Shown here: positions 23,522 to 35,139 of the stretch, in pieces
Numbering within the stretch: position 1 is the stretch's first letter
Layout: each line of letters starts with the position of its first letter
NCBI RefSeq assembly: GCF_030253575.1
Contig: NC_080569.1
Location: 11,973,001-12,037,000, forward strand
From: Rhododendron vialii
Lineage: Eukaryota > Streptophyta > Magnoliopsida > Ericales > Ericaceae
Direction of reading: 5' to 3'
DNA length: 64,000 nucleotides
Program-made: the position numbers and the translations under genes
The notes under the pieces: model-generated
The model's database searches: none
What the model was told of the DNA's origin: nothing
Seen by the model: the letters and a program-made list of their open reading frames with translations, nothing else

Positions 23522-23546
23522 GTTTTTTTGAACGGCAAAAATTAAT
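23522..23546 (-). mobile_element. Minimal LINE tail insertion
   Basis: TTTTTTTGAACGGCAAAAATT interrupts the S28 upstream block relative to copy 1, where CTCAAAATTATACTTTG is continuous. On the minus strand it reads TTTGCCGTTC plus A(n), the same LINE end as in the 16.2-kb fragment. It is only about 30 bp, an extremely 5'-truncated insertion. Confidence 0.5.
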
Positions 23547-24107
23547 TATACTTTGTTGACAACCGATCGATGTCCGATCAACCTGCAGATCTCAACATCC
23601 ACGATTCTTTTCAGAGATGATACAAGATAAATTGTTTGGATTAATGAGGTGGGCTCACAACTGAGGTCAATATTAATTCGCAATCGAATTTTTACCGTCC
23701 TAGTTTGAGGAGAAACATCTCCTTTACTAGCTAAGTGGTAGCTAGGGTTGTAAACGAGCCGAGCCGAGTAGAGTTTTGTCGAGCTCGAGCTCAGCTCGTT
23801 TATTAAATGAGCCAAAAACTTGAGCTCGATTTTAGCTTGAGCTTTAACAAGCCGAGCCCTTAATGAGCTGAGCGTAGTCATTTACTAAACAAGCTTTTTT
23901 AATTGAGTCGTGCCTCCATTAACAAGCAAATCTTTTGTCGAACATTACTAAACGAACCGAAAATTTGAACTCGAATGTAACTCCGCGAAAATTGGGTACT
24001 TTAATAAATAAGTTTGCTATTTTATTAGAAGAAAAATGCCAATTTTATTAATAACTAAAAAAAAAAACTCAAGTCTTCAAATTTGACGGAAAAGAAATTT
24101 AACTAAC

Positions 24108-24972
24108 TTATTACAACTGAAATTTGTCCAAATAAAAAATTGTCTGAATAATCTAGAAGTTTAACAAACGTCTAACTTTATTTAAATAGGAATAGAGCCA
24201 TCTAGCAACGGTCTACTGAAAAAGCCACGGTTCCGACCCTTCGTCTTCATTCTGATGCTCTAACACCTCGTAATCTCCAAGTGGTTCCTCGTATCCTTCG
24301 TTACCCTCAATACCTGGCGTAAAATGCCAAGGCCAAAAAATGAAGCACCCTAAGCGATAAACACTCAGTAGGGCACCCAAAGCCTCATGCATCAATTAAC
24401 CATAATTATAACATATGCAAGAATACGATAGATAAAACTTAACAATAATTTCACCACGATAATTCTATCTCTTAAACCATTATTCAAAAGTCCCAGTGGA
24501 TTCACCAATCTCATTCTCATTTCCCAACCAACGCGCTATCTGGCATAAGTTTCCATCCTAAAAAATAATAATATCAATCCATTAGGCTCCTGTCCACCAT
24601 GCCTAATTCCTAGGACCATAGCCGGCTTCATGACCTCTGGGATTATATTCATTAGGCTCTCATCCACCATGCCTAACTCCTAGGCCCATGGTCGGCTACA
24701 TGACCTCTGAAATTATATCCATTAAGCTCCCGTCCACCATGGCTAACTCCTAGGCCCATGGCCGGCTACATGAACTCTAGGATTATATCCACAACCCAAA
24801 TTCAAAACCCGTACCGGATAGGAACATTCCAACCCAAGTGATCACAATCTTACTCATTTCCTTAATCAATTAATCAACAAGTCATTTGCAAGAATGGGAT
24901 TCATGCATCACGTGGGCACAAGTTATCATTTAAGTCCATTAGTTTATCATGTAGAAACAATAACAAGTAATC
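24108..24972. repeat. LTR-derived repeat, copy B, inside the hAT element
   Basis: Second copy of the 496-1373 repeat, including the three-unit 70-bp array at 24579-24788. It lies wholly within the hAT-type element, so either the hAT element carried it or the repeat inserted into it. No TG/CA ends or duplication could be set. Confidence 0.65.
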
Positions 24973-25309
24973 GATTCTCACGGAAACTAAAAGTGACTTA
25001 TCAACTTCAGTCCACTAAAAATAGCAATCCAACTCCATAAATCATGAGATTCGACAGGGATATAGCTAATCAAATTTGAAACAAACTTTCTGTTTTATGC
25101 ATGTGAAGTTCAGTTATCACCTTAAGCGACAGGGATAGAGCCATTCATTGCCGAGATGAGATCCGAGCCGTCGAATGCACGATCCGACGGGCTCCATACT
25201 GCGCAAACCACTGCACAACACCATCCCCCAATTCAATATAGGGAGTTATAAAGAGATAGTGAGAGAATTATAGGGGGAGTGGGAAGTTAGAGATAGGAGT
25301 AAGGGTCAT

Positions 25310-25995
25310 CATCGGGCCGGGCCGGGCCGAGCCAGCCAGTCAAGTCACTACCCAAGCCCGCCCGCGGGCTTGGCTGAGCGGGCTTTTTTCTTTTTGCGGC
25401 CGGGCAGGCCAGGTTGTGTTTCTTAAGTTGAAGCCCAAGCCCGCCCACAGGCTAGCCCAATTGCCAGGTTGGCGGGCCAAAATTTGGGTGGGCTCATGGG
25501 TGGGCTCACGAGCCGGGCCATGCAAATTTTGAAAAGAATGGTGGAAAAAATGAAACTTAAAAACTTTGCGTGAAAAAATTACACCCCTAATTTTTTTTGG
25601 CAAATACTACACTCCTAAGTTGTTGTCCCAGAGCAGAAAAGGACTGATTAAATAATAGATATATAACATTCAAACATTCTCTTTTTTTTTTTCGCCTTGG
25701 AACATTTGGATGGGTATGGCATGTAGTAAAGCTGCATGTGCTTAGTTTTCAACAAAATAAGGAAGGAATGGGTATGCGCCCAAGGCCACTGATTTTTGGG
25801 CTATCAGACGGGCGGACTTGCAGGCGTGCTCACGGGCGGACTTGCAGGCGTGCTCACGGGCTGGGCCGATCGGCGGGCTGAGTAAAAAGTTATGGGCTCA
25901 AGCCCGGCCCATGAAAACTTCCGACTGGGCTAGCCTACCCGTTGGACGGGCTCGTGCTTGGGCAATAGCCCAACGGGCCGGGCAGGCTTCGGGCT
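25310..25995. repeat. GC-rich GGGCCGGGCC repeat segment
   Basis: A locally GC-rich stretch with many GGGC/GCCC words, beginning CGGGCCGGGCCGGGCCGAGC and ending ACGGGCCGGGCAGGC. A 22-bp unit (CGGGCGGACTTGCAGGCGTG) is duplicated near 25808. The ends read as loose inverted repeats, so it may be a second nested DNA element. No coding content is recognised. Confidence 0.45.
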
Positions 25996-26404
25996 AAGAG
26001 ATACTATAGGGAGAATTTGTAGGGGAGTGGAGAGAGATAAATGGGAGAGAGATAAGTGGGAGTAGCTAGTTTCAAAGTAATAGAATAGTTTAAATAAATT
26101 TATCTATCTTTTTTCACCAATAGTTAAATAACCCTATTAATCTTATTAACAAATCGGGATTTTTTACTAAACGGATCGACGTGAGCTCGTAAGCTGCTCG
26201 GTTCATTTACAGCACTAGTGGTAGCCTTTGTTATTGAGAACTTATAATTAAGGAGAATTAACTTTGCTCACGCATTACACTAGAGAACAAAATTACTACT
26301 TAATTTTCTTGTTGCTTATAATTATGGTGAAGCTGTGAGAAACAAAAAGACAAAAATGAAAAAGGAGAAGAAGAAGATGAGAAAGCACCTTGGGAGGGCA
26401 ATAA

Positions 26405-26645
26405 GGGGGTTTCCAGTTTCTTAAAAAAGGAACTTTTAAAAAATGAAGATAATTTCAAGCTCAAAAATCATGTGTCTACGCAAATAATTTTCCTACCAAT
26501 ATGGATCTTGTTTGATAGATCTCATTGAAATCTTTTAAACGATGCAAAAAAAATTAAAATATTATTTTTCATTTTCATTATATTTGAGTTTGAAATTACC
26601 TTCTTTTTGAAAAAAAAAAAGGTTTAGAAAGAAAGCGGAACGGGG
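26405..26645. mobile_element. Harbinger-type MITE in the copy 3 promoter
   Basis: Inserted after GGCAATAA, where copy 4 is continuous (GGCAATAAAACTCGTCATGG). The interior matches the reverse complement of the 61153-61391 MITE (TTTCAAGCTCAAAAAT, ATGGATCTTGTTTGA, AGATCTCA). The ends GGGGGTTTCCAG and GGAACGGGG are degenerate versions of that family's CCCGTTCCAGAA termini. It lies about 190 bp upstream of the TATA box of copy 3 and could change its expression. Confidence 0.7.
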
Positions 26646-26832
26646 ACTCATCATGGGGTACCCTGGACCAATTAGAAAAAACGTGGAAAATCAAATTTTA
26701 GTATCCCAAAAGAAGCCAGCTTACTTGTGGATCTGGGTGATGGATCAATTGTTGAATAATTCAACTGAATAATTCAAAGGAGAATTTGTCATGGCTTCAA
26801 AAAACCGCTCAATCTGTCCCAAGTTGTGTGAG

Positions 26833-26839
26833 TATATAA
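26833..26839 (+). promoter_or_regulatory. TATA box of S28 copy 3
   Basis: TATATAA 91 bp upstream of the ATG at 26924, in the context GAGTATATAAGTG. Spacing and context match copy 4 exactly. Confidence 0.75.
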
Positions 26840-26923
26840 GTGTGTGTTTCTAACAAACTTCGCACAAAACGCCTAAGATAGTCAATCTAATATTCAAGCA
26901 ACCCTTAGATCGAGTTCTCAATC

Positions 26924-29900
26924 ATGAACTCTCACACTCTTCTATTTCGCTTCACTCATTTCTTTCTCATAATCCTCTTAACCTCTGTTTCTTCTACCTC
27001 ACCCCACAAAATTCCAAGGCTTAGTGTATTCCATGAAACGATCACAAGAGGCACATCTAAGACCATCTCAACCTTTGTTTCAGAGGACTTGGAAACCTTT
27101 TTCTACCCTCAAACACTTGATCACTTCAACTACCAGCCAGGGAGCTATGCAACTTTCAAACAAAGATACGTAATCAACTACAAGCATTGGGGTGGCGCGA
27201 ATGAAAGCGCGCCAATCTTTGTTTACCTTGGCGACGAGGCACCGATCGATGGTCAGCTTGAACTTGGGTTTCTTATTGAGAATGCTTCTCATTTCAAAGC
27301 TCTCCAAGTTTATATAGAGGTATAAACACATACCATGTTAGTCCATTTTGTTAAACGAGTGATCAAGATTTTTACATTAGAAACCTGTCGTCTTCTTTTT
27401 GTGGTTTTCAGCATCGGTTTTATGGAGAATCAATTCCTTTTGGAACAATGGAAGATGCAATGAATAGTGAAACCACTCGTGGTTATTTCAATTCAGCTCA
27501 AGCTCTTGCAGATAGTGCAGAGTTGATCATTTACTTGAAGAAAAAGCTATTTGCATATAATTCCCCGGTTATTGTTTCTGGAGGATCATATGGGGGAAGT
27601 GAGTAATACAACAACAATTTATAGTTGTCCCTCAGTCTCATTTTTAAGATATTTACCAAAAATAAACGTGTTATTGTCTTGGATCAATAAATTTAGCACT
27701 TTTGGCACCTGAGATCTTATGAAATATGTTTGCATCAATTTAAAAATCATCAATGTAGAGACGAAATTCATAAATAAAAAAAAATTGTGCACATAAGTGA
27801 TTTATTTTTTTATTCAAAAAATAGAATTATTGTCCGTAAAGCACTAAAATTATTGAACATTAATTGGGCGTATATATTTAAAAATGCTTTCTTGTACGTG
27901 TTCTAATTTGTTTTTGTCCTCGATCTATAAAGTGCTAGCTTCATGGTTCCGGCTGAAGTACCCCCATGTTGCCCTCGGAGCTCTGGCCTCATCAGCTCCG
28001 ATCCTTTACTTTGATGACATCACTCCAGATGACGCTTACATTACCGTCGTCACCAAAGATTTCAGAGTAAATCTAACAATCACTATTTTTATTTTTTATT
28101 TTTTCTGGTCTAAACTGAGAACCATACGTGATAAAAATACTAATGACGGGATGCTATGACAGGAAGTTAGTAAGAATTGCTACAAAACGATACGACAATC
28201 GTGGTCCGAAATCGATAGAGTCAGTTCCCACCCCAACGGTCTCTCATACCTAAGCCGGAAATTCAAGACATGCGCGTAAATATTTGCGCGTTCCTGATCT
28301 GTCCTAACGTAATATTTACCAGATTTGATACGCCTTCGTACTTATCTATTCGTTGTCCTAAATTTTTCAGTCCATTGAACGATGCGGAGGACCTCAAGGA
28401 CTACTTAATTGGAATGTATACTGGTGCAGCACAATATGATGAGCCACCATCGTATCCTGTTGCAAAGGTCTGTGGGGGAATTGATGGAGCAAAAGGAAAT
28501 GATGTTCTTGGCAAGATATTTGCAGGTATTGTTGGCTTGAATGGAATCCAGACATGCTATGTCAACCCAGTCAATAATACTCCAACGGAAACAGATATAG
28601 GATGGAATTGGCAAGTAAGTTCATTATACACTTATCCTTTTGACTTTTTTCTCCTTTTTTTATAAAAAAAAAAAAAGCAATGTAATGGAGTTGCCGATGT
28701 TGCTATATCAACTTGAACTCAAACAGGACCACGCGCCCAGATGTCCAAAGTTTTAATTTATTAGTATTTTTCTTGCTGTGGTTTGATTTTTTTTCTCAAA
28801 ATTACCCAACCTTAGTCTACCGTCTAAATTATTATTACTGCCTTCGGTCCATAAATATGTATAACTTACTGCCATTTCGTTGGTGATTTATTTACGAAAC
28901 TGGACCATTTAGACTCAAATTCACAACTCTTGGGACTATAAATAAGAACTTCGGGGAGTAGCCAAAATAGCCAATCGGTGAGCGAAATGATTTTGGCCAC
29001 AAATGTTTGACCTTTTTCGAACAATTTTTTTTGTCGCGAAGTATACTTTTTCCGACTAAAGTTAGACAAAGTGCATCATTTAGGGATCACTCGCGCTCAT
29101 AAGGAGAATATAAATCATGAATTGCAAAAAGAGAGAGAGAGAGAGAGAGAGATAGAAAAGGCTAGCTCGATCCATTCTTGAGATCATTTACATCCGTATA
29201 ATCAAAACCTCCATGCATAATACTTAGCCAAAAGCCCAAAAAAAAAAAAAAAAAACCTCCATGTACAAACCTCGTAGCTAGACTAAGGCAATGTTTGGTT
29301 CGATTGAATATCGTTCAAAATGTCACCGATCGTACTTAGTTGCGAGGTCTTTATCTCAATGAATTATACTATATGTGCAGGCATGCAGTGAGATGGTGAT
29401 ACCCATCGGCGTTGGCGGCAAAGACTCCATGTTCCAACCAGATCCTTTCAATCTACAGCAATACATCATGGATTGTACAAGTTTTTACGGGGTCCCGCCA
29501 CGGCTCAACTGGGCCACAACCTACTATGGGGGTTATGTAAGTCATTTTGATTTATGTTTGACGCAGCGGAATTCACCAAGAGATTAGTTAGCGTACTAAT
29601 CCAAACGAGATAAACAACTCGTCGCAACGAGTAAATCTTGCGCACAAGAAAGAAAGAGAAAATCTCTGCAATATTATTAATCAAAAGCTTAAAAGTCTTA
29701 AAAGTCTTAAGTTACAGCCCTTTTTATAAGACCCTAACCCTAGAAATCCTACTGTAAAAGAAATAATAAATCATGCCAAAACAAGCGGCATTAAATAAAA
29801 GATATTTCCTAATTAATTAAAATAAAATCCTAATTCTTATAGACCAAGAATCCTAATAAAAGTAAAAATCAAAATTAAACCGAATACGGAAAGTTAATAA

Positions 29901-32894
29901 TTCTAACCTAAACGGAAATATTCCAAACCAAAATCTTATTCTAAAACAAATTAAGAAAATAAAATACAAAAACTCTCCATTTTTGTCCTACATCAGTCTC
30001 CTTTTCTTCAAAAGAACTCGACCTCGAGTTCTCGTTAGGAATCTGCCATCTTCCATGCCAAAGAAACAGATACTTAGAATACTTCAACTCCTTCCTTAAC
30101 TTGAAATAAAACTTCAAGAAAAAGTGTACTTGCAAAGATTGTTTCTCAGCATGCTTTAACTTGTTGACAAAATTCACTAGATGAATGTTGAGAACCCAAT
30201 CAAATTGCTGCACTCCAAGAAAATCAACTAGAACCTTATGCTGAAGTTGCTGATTCTCTAGACTTTGATTTATTATAGAGTTGGTTGGCACTCCTTTGTT
30301 AGAAAATCGGATTTCAGCAACAGCCATATTTCTTGTAGTGTTGTAGTCAACTCCATTGTGGATGATTCATCAAGCCCAAACGCACAAACCTCCAATGCAA
30401 TATTATTTTGGTCCTCCGCAGCCTCATCTGAAATAATTTCAATATTCTCTTGCACACAAGTATTGATGCCAATTTCATCTTGATCATGAACTTCAATCTT
30501 GCATTCCTCTTTTTTGCTAATATAAAGGTCAACTTTCTCTTTATCATCAGTTTCATTGTACCCATAATGATTGCATTCTACATTGACCTCCATTGTTTCT
30601 TCGATGTTGGGCTCAACAAATATCACCTCCTCTAGTTCAACTCGATCTCCTTCCTCTTCTGTGATCTCATATCCATCATAATAGCTGGAACGTGATGAAT
30701 CTGAGATTGAAAGATTTTTATCGGTTTGTTGACGCTTTGAGTAACCCGAACCCAACAGTCTCAGTGATGTGTCCCTCGAGTTTTCAGTAGCCGCAACGGT
30801 ATAATTTTTATTACTTGAAAAAGAATAAGACAACCCAAGATTATCTCGGGACAATCGCTTGGACTCAAGATTTCTTTGATACTCTTCATATAACATCTGA
30901 CCATGATGCGATTGAAGAAATCTATCACTCATCAATCGTCTCATCCTGGGCCATGTCTTAACTGGTTGTTTATACTGGCGCTCCCGATTATATTGCAATT
31001 GCTTCCACCATCTAGAAGCATAGCCTTGTAATTTACAAGTCACGTATCTAACTTCTTTTTCTTCCGGAATTTCCATATACTCAAGAAACTTATCAACTTT
31101 ACGAAACCAATAAATTAAATTCTCAAGATGGCAATACCCATTAAAACTAGGAATTATTGGTTGTACCTGAAAAGTTGAAAAGTCGTCATCTGTGCGGTAA
31201 AACCCTTCAAACCTTGAATGTCGCTTATTCGACTGATATCCATAATAATCCTCAAATAACTCGTCTTCAGATTCATCCTCACTATCAAGTTGATAATAAG
31301 AATATCTTTCGGAGACGTTTTGATTAATAGGTTGGTTGCGGGCAAATCCCTCAACGCTGTTCCTATCAACTTTGCGTTTAACAGATTGACCATGGGCAAA
31401 TCCCTTAGTGCGAGTCCTGTTAAATACTTCACCACGACAAACGTCAATGGGTGTGTCTTCAACTTTGTTTGGTGCCATCGAACCAGGCAAAGCCTTGCTT
31501 TGATACCACTTGACGCAGCGGAATTCACGAAGAGATTAGTTAGCGTACTAATCCAAACGAGATAAACAACTCGTCGCAACGAGCAAATCTTGCGCACAAG
31601 AAAGAAAGAGAAAATCTCTGCAATATTATTAATCAAAAGCTTAAAAGTCTTAATAATTGAATAAGTTACAGCCCTTTTTATAAGACCCTAGCCCTAGAAA
31701 TCCTACTGTAAAAGAAATAATAAATCATGCCAAAACAAGCGGCATTAAATAAAAGATATTTCCTAATTAATTAAAATAAAATCCTAATTCTTATAGACCA
31801 AGAATCCTAATAAAAGTAAAAATCAAAATTAAACCGAATACGGAAAGTTAATAATTCTAACCTAAACGGAAATATTTCTAACCAAAATCTTATTCTAAAA
31901 CAAATTAAGAAAATAAAATACAAAAACTCTCCATTTTTTTCCTACATCAATGTTTGATTAGTACAGTATTTTTATTCACTTCTACCTAGCCACTTTTCAA
32001 TTAATAACCTTTATTTATCTTTGAATCAATTTTGTTTAGTCCAAACAAAACACTAATTTTTTCTATAATTAATTCATTTTCAGGACATAAAATTGGTTCT
32101 CCAGAGGTTTGCCAGCAACATTATTTTCTCCAATGGTCTTAGAGATCCTTTCAGCAGTGGAGGGTAAAATATATAGACTCAAACATTTTAAGCATTAGGA
32201 AAATAAATTGAAAGATTCACCCAGTTGTATTAGTTTAATATTCCACTTCCGATAATTTTTTCTATTACAGGGTGTTGGAGGACTTGTCAGACACTATTCT
32301 TGCTGTTTATACTGCTAACGGTGTGTGCTCCTCAGCCATCTTAATCTTTATACACAATTTTATTGTTAATTTTTTTACGATGGTAGTATTATCGTAACTA
32401 AAAGATCATACCTCAACGAAATTAATTAAAATTTAGGGTACATAGTCGACCCACCTGCCACCCATGCATGAACCAGCTCAATCCGAACATTTCGTAATAA
32501 TATCATGCATATGCTTTTATTTGTGTTAACATTACCACGATAAATGATGGAAACAATTATGCATGTTTATAGAATCATACACAACTTAACATTAATATTA
32601 ATTTATTACAATATTAATGAGTAACATAGCTCTGCCACTGTGTGGATCACCTCATACAAAATGATATGTCTCATTCTATTTCTCAGCTACTAGTACAATA
32701 TGACAAATCACCAGGTTTCTAATTTTGTTTGAAGATTTAAATTGTTAAATAATTATGCAGGATCTCATTGCTTGGATATTCTTATGGCAACGGAAACTGA
32801 TCCGCAATGGTTGATAGAGCAAAGAAAGGTGGAAGTTAAGATCATTGAAGGGTGGCTCAAAACATACTATGCAGATTTTAGTGCTTTGACGTAG
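26924..32894 (+). CDS. Serine carboxypeptidase S28, Pro-X carboxypeptidase-like (copy 3)
   Basis: Nine exons: 26924-27319, 27412-27598, 27933-28066, 28163-28275, 28371-28614, 29381-29536, 32084-32163, 32271-32320 and 32761-32894. All introns are GT-AG, the phases equal those of copies 2 and 4, and the product is 497 aa. A signal peptide (residues about 6-24) precedes [11 protein letters not shown]. Motif-based triad: Ser191 (GGSYGG), Asp431 ([12 protein letters not shown]), His456 (GSHCLDI). Exon 6 ends YYGGY where copies 2 and 4 have YYGGH, so one conserved-looking histidine is lost; whether it matters is unknown. Intron 6 contains an antisense gag-only LTR element inserted only 22 nt after the splice donor, and the promoter carries a MITE, so the frame is intact but transcription or splicing may be reduced. 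A polyadenylation-like AATAAA lies at 32922-32927. The 3' flank to about 33508 is shared with copy 4. Confidence 0.92.
29559..29995 (-). repeat. LTR (downstream in element orientation)
   Basis: 437 bp, TG..CA ends, nearly identical to 31511-31949 apart from a small indel near GTCTTAAAAGTCTTAAG and a few substitutions. High identity suggests a fairly young insertion. Confidence 0.92.
30273..31490 (-). CDS. gag: Gag polyprotein of the intron 6 LTR element
   Basis: 405 aa on the minus strand, starting just inside the primer-binding site. The N-terminal 100 residues are polar and repetitive ([18 protein letters not shown]). Residues about 108-210 form a plant Gypsy gag core: [20 protein letters not shown], then [18 protein letters not shown] and a C-terminal [15 protein letters not shown]. 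The C-terminal half is acidic and lacks a CCHC zinc knuckle, and no protease, reverse transcriptase or integrase follows. It would form capsid-like particles and depend on enzymes from a full-length relative. The frame is open throughout, which suggests recent activity or selection. Confidence 0.85.
   Translation of the reverse strand: MPGSMAPNKVEDTPIDVCRGEVFNRTRTKGFAHGQSVKRKVDRNSVEGFARNQPINQNVSERYSYYQLDSEDESEDELFEDYYGYQSNKRHSRFEGFYRTDDDFSTFQVQPIIPSFNGYCHLENLIYWFRKVDKFLEYMEIPEEKEVRYVTCKLQGYASRWWKQLQYNRERQYKQPVKTWPRMRRLMSDRFLQSHHGQMLYEEYQRNLESKRLSRDNLGLSYSFSSNKNYTVAATENSRDTSLRLLGSGYSKRQQTDKNLSISDSSRSSYYDGYEITEEEGDRVELEEVIFVEPNIEETMEVNVECNHYGYNETDDKEKVDLYISKKEECKIEVHDQDEIGINTCVQENIEIISDEAAEDQNNIALEVCAFGLDESSTMELTTTLQEIWLLLKSDFLTKECQPTL
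31511..31949 (-). repeat. LTR (upstream in element orientation)
   Basis: 439 bp partner of the 29559 LTR. In element orientation it begins TGATGTAGG at 31949, lies upstream of the primer-binding site and gag start, and so would carry the element's promoter. Confidence 0.92.
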
Positions 32895-34502
32895 TAGATT
32901 GAGATTAAGAGAAATACCACAAATAAAATCAAATTTAATAAACATGCTCATTTTTGTGATTTTGTCAGGTCGTAGCTAGTATAGTCCACTGTCTTTCTTC
33001 TTTCTATGTATGTTTCACTCTACATGCACCAAAACTAGCTAGGTTCTACTTCTGACCCCAAGCCTCTACCCCAATTCCGGTGCCAATAACTCAACAACCA
33101 CACCCAAACACACACTCATTTACACACCCACACACTTGTGTGAGTGAGTATGTAGATGGGTGTGGTTGTAGCATATTTGTTCTGGTGCACAATACCAGCC
33201 ATCCTATCCAGATACCACCATGCTTTGTATTTTTCTTCCTGGTTTCATGTGGTTGGGATATAACCCGATCGGTCTATCATTTGGCATGACAGTACCAGAT
33301 TATTTAGTTCTCCAATATTATCGGTCATCCTTATATAGTTAAGAGTTATGTTTAATTTAGATGTCATTTTTGCTTTGGTCTGTACGTTTCTATTTTAATT
33401 TCCAAACCTTGTTTTACTCATTTAGGTGCATTTATCTTTGTTAAAAAAATGCTCTCACATGCTATGTTGTTCTTGTTTATGTAATCGAGACTGATACCAT
33501 TTTGGTGGAAATAATCGTAAAAGTACCATGAAACAAACCGCCACGAAAGCCACCGCCCACACTCTCTCTCTCCTCTCGGCCAAGCTGAGTCACCCTAAAT
33601 CGATGCGCTGTGGTGGAATATTGATGTAAGAAAACCCTCTTCTTTGTTTTTGGTAGTTGATCTGGAAGTCGTAAATGTTGGTAGGAGATCTGGAATTCAT
33701 AATTGTATTGTCGATGGAGTTATAATGTTATCACAGCCTATGGAAAAGACAAACTATATATTCAGTGCTTCCATGGAAAAGAGAAACTATTTATTAGTGC
33801 TTCTTTGGAATATGAACGATCTTCTTTGGTGCTCCGGCGGTGGTGTGGGCAGACCAAAGGGGTTTGCAAAATTATTATTTTTGTTCTTACTTTTCATGTT
33901 CGTTGCAAATTTATCACGTTTTATTGGATACGTTTGTCTTTCGCAGAAATAATTCATAAAAAAACATCGTCGATTTTGATATATACGTGTTTTGAAAAAA
34001 AAAAAAAGTTTCCTGGTACTTCTGTAAAAAAAATAGTCCATGAAAAACATGATCAATTTGAATATCCACCATGCTCCTAAAAATATGTTTCATGGTAATT
34101 TTGTAGAAATAATCTATGAAAAATATGTGGATTATTTTGAAATTGATCATATTTGGAAAATGGTCGATTTTGAATGCATGGTTTCCAGGATTTTTTGTGT
34201 TGAAATCTTTCATGTATTATCATGCAATATTTTTGTAAATTTATTTATTTTACGAATCTAATTTCAAATTTATTTTGAGATTTTAGAGGAGAGAAGATTA
34301 GGAGAGAGCAAGAATTAAAAGATTGGAGAATAGGAAGATTTGAGGATAGAAGAGCAAAATTGAGATAAATTTGAAAATTTATAAATAAAAATCCTATGGA
34401 AATGTAGTTGAAGCCAAAACGTCTCAACATACCCTCAATCTTAATTCCTAGAATTTTGAATTTTTTTTAATTAAAAAATGAGAGAGAGAATATAAGGAAG
34501 GG

Positions 34503-34565
<63 letters not shown>

Positions 34566-34640
34566 TGGGAGTGATTTTAGGGGGAGGAGTTGAGATTTAA
34601 GTATTAGATAAGTAATGATAAATAAATATCATACCTTTTA
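32895..34640. other. 3' flank of copy 3 and unassigned spacer
   Basis: 32895-33508 is shared with 57796-58402 behind copy 4, including ACACACTCATTTACACA-like words and the phrase GGGATATAACCCGATCGGTC. From 33509 the two diverge. A 33-codon frame at 33529-33630 starts MKQTATKATAHTLSLLSAKL and stops; it may be a captured first exon, but I do not recognise the parent. 33990-34210 has repeated CATGGT/ACCATG and ATGAAAAA words. No full gene is present. Confidence 0.5.
34507..34562. repeat. (GA)n microsatellite
   Basis: A perfect GA tract of about 27 repeats, embedded in purine-rich DNA. Confidence 0.95.
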
Positions 34641-35089
34641 GAGCATCCACATTGTAATAAGCAAATGGATGTGAATAAGCAAATTTAACAACAATGCTAA
34701 AAAAACACCCCACATTGTAATAACCAAAGTTACAAGTCTTTTAGTAAATAACCAAATTCCACCCATTCCATAACCAAACTTAACAACTTTTACCAATAAC
34801 CAAAACTCAATAACCAAACTCAACAATTAAACTCAAAACTCAATAACTCAAAAACACCCCATATTAGAATCGTCTCATCGAGACGAATAATTTGGTGTGG
34901 TTGGGTGCGTGATTAAAACTCGTTTGCGATTGGACAATTGTGTATTGTCGGATTTTTTTTGGTTAGGGATACAAAAATAACCAATGTGGAGGTAGAGGTT
35001 GTTAAGTTTGATTATGGACTAAATGGATAATCAAATGCTGACTGGCACATTTTGATTATTGATTTTGATTAGTAACATTGCGGATGCTC
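34641..35089. mobile_element. Harbinger (Tourist-like) MITE, TTA target
   Basis: 449 bp flanked by TTA at 34638-34640 and 35090-35092. Terminal inverted repeats are GAGCATCCACATTGTAATAA on the left and GAGCATCCGCAATGTTACTA as the reverse complement of the right. The inside is rich in AATAACCAAA words. The 3-bp TTA target and GAGCATCC ends fit PIF/Harbinger MITEs. Confidence 0.85.
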
Positions 35090-35139
35090 TTAGTTTTTGT
35101 CCTTTTGAAGACCTATATTGATTTTTTTTTCTAACTTAT

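Larger units (their letters stand above)
23743..26218. mobile_element. hAT-type non-autonomous element upstream of copy 3
   Basis: 2476 bp with ends TAGGGTTGTAAACGAGCC and, reverse-complemented, TAGTGCTGTAAATGAACC; these match at about 18 of the first 22 positions when extended through CGAGC. It is flanked by the exact 8-bp repeat GTGGTAGC (23735-23742 and 26219-26226). The corresponding site upstream of copy 1 (about 1750) and its inverted copy (about 50470) are uninterrupted. An 8-bp duplication and TAGGG-type ends fit the hAT superfamily. No transposase frame is visible. The interior carries LTR-derived repeat copy B and GC-rich GGGCCGGGCC-type sequence at 25310-25990. Confidence 0.85.
29559..31949 (-). 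mobile_element. Complete gag-only LTR element (TR-GAG type) in intron 6
   Basis: A 2391-bp element with two LTRs (29559-29995 and 31511-31949) and the exact 5-bp target duplication ATGTT at 29554-29558 and 31950-31954. LTR ends on the + strand are TGACGCAGCGG and CCTACATCA. It is oriented on the minus strand: beside the right-hand LTR lies TGGTATCAAAGC (complement of 31497-31508), one mismatch from the plant initiator-Met tRNA primer site, and next to the left-hand LTR lies the purine tract GAAGAAAAGGAGAC. The only gene is gag. Short LTR elements with gag and no polymerase are the known TR-GAG class. The corresponding introns of copies 1 and 4 are empty. Confidence 0.92.

Noticed and set aside
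33529..33630. A small secreted or organelle-targeted peptide gene
   Set aside because: The 33-codon frame starts like a transit peptide but has no supporting promoter, splice continuation or homologue I can identify.
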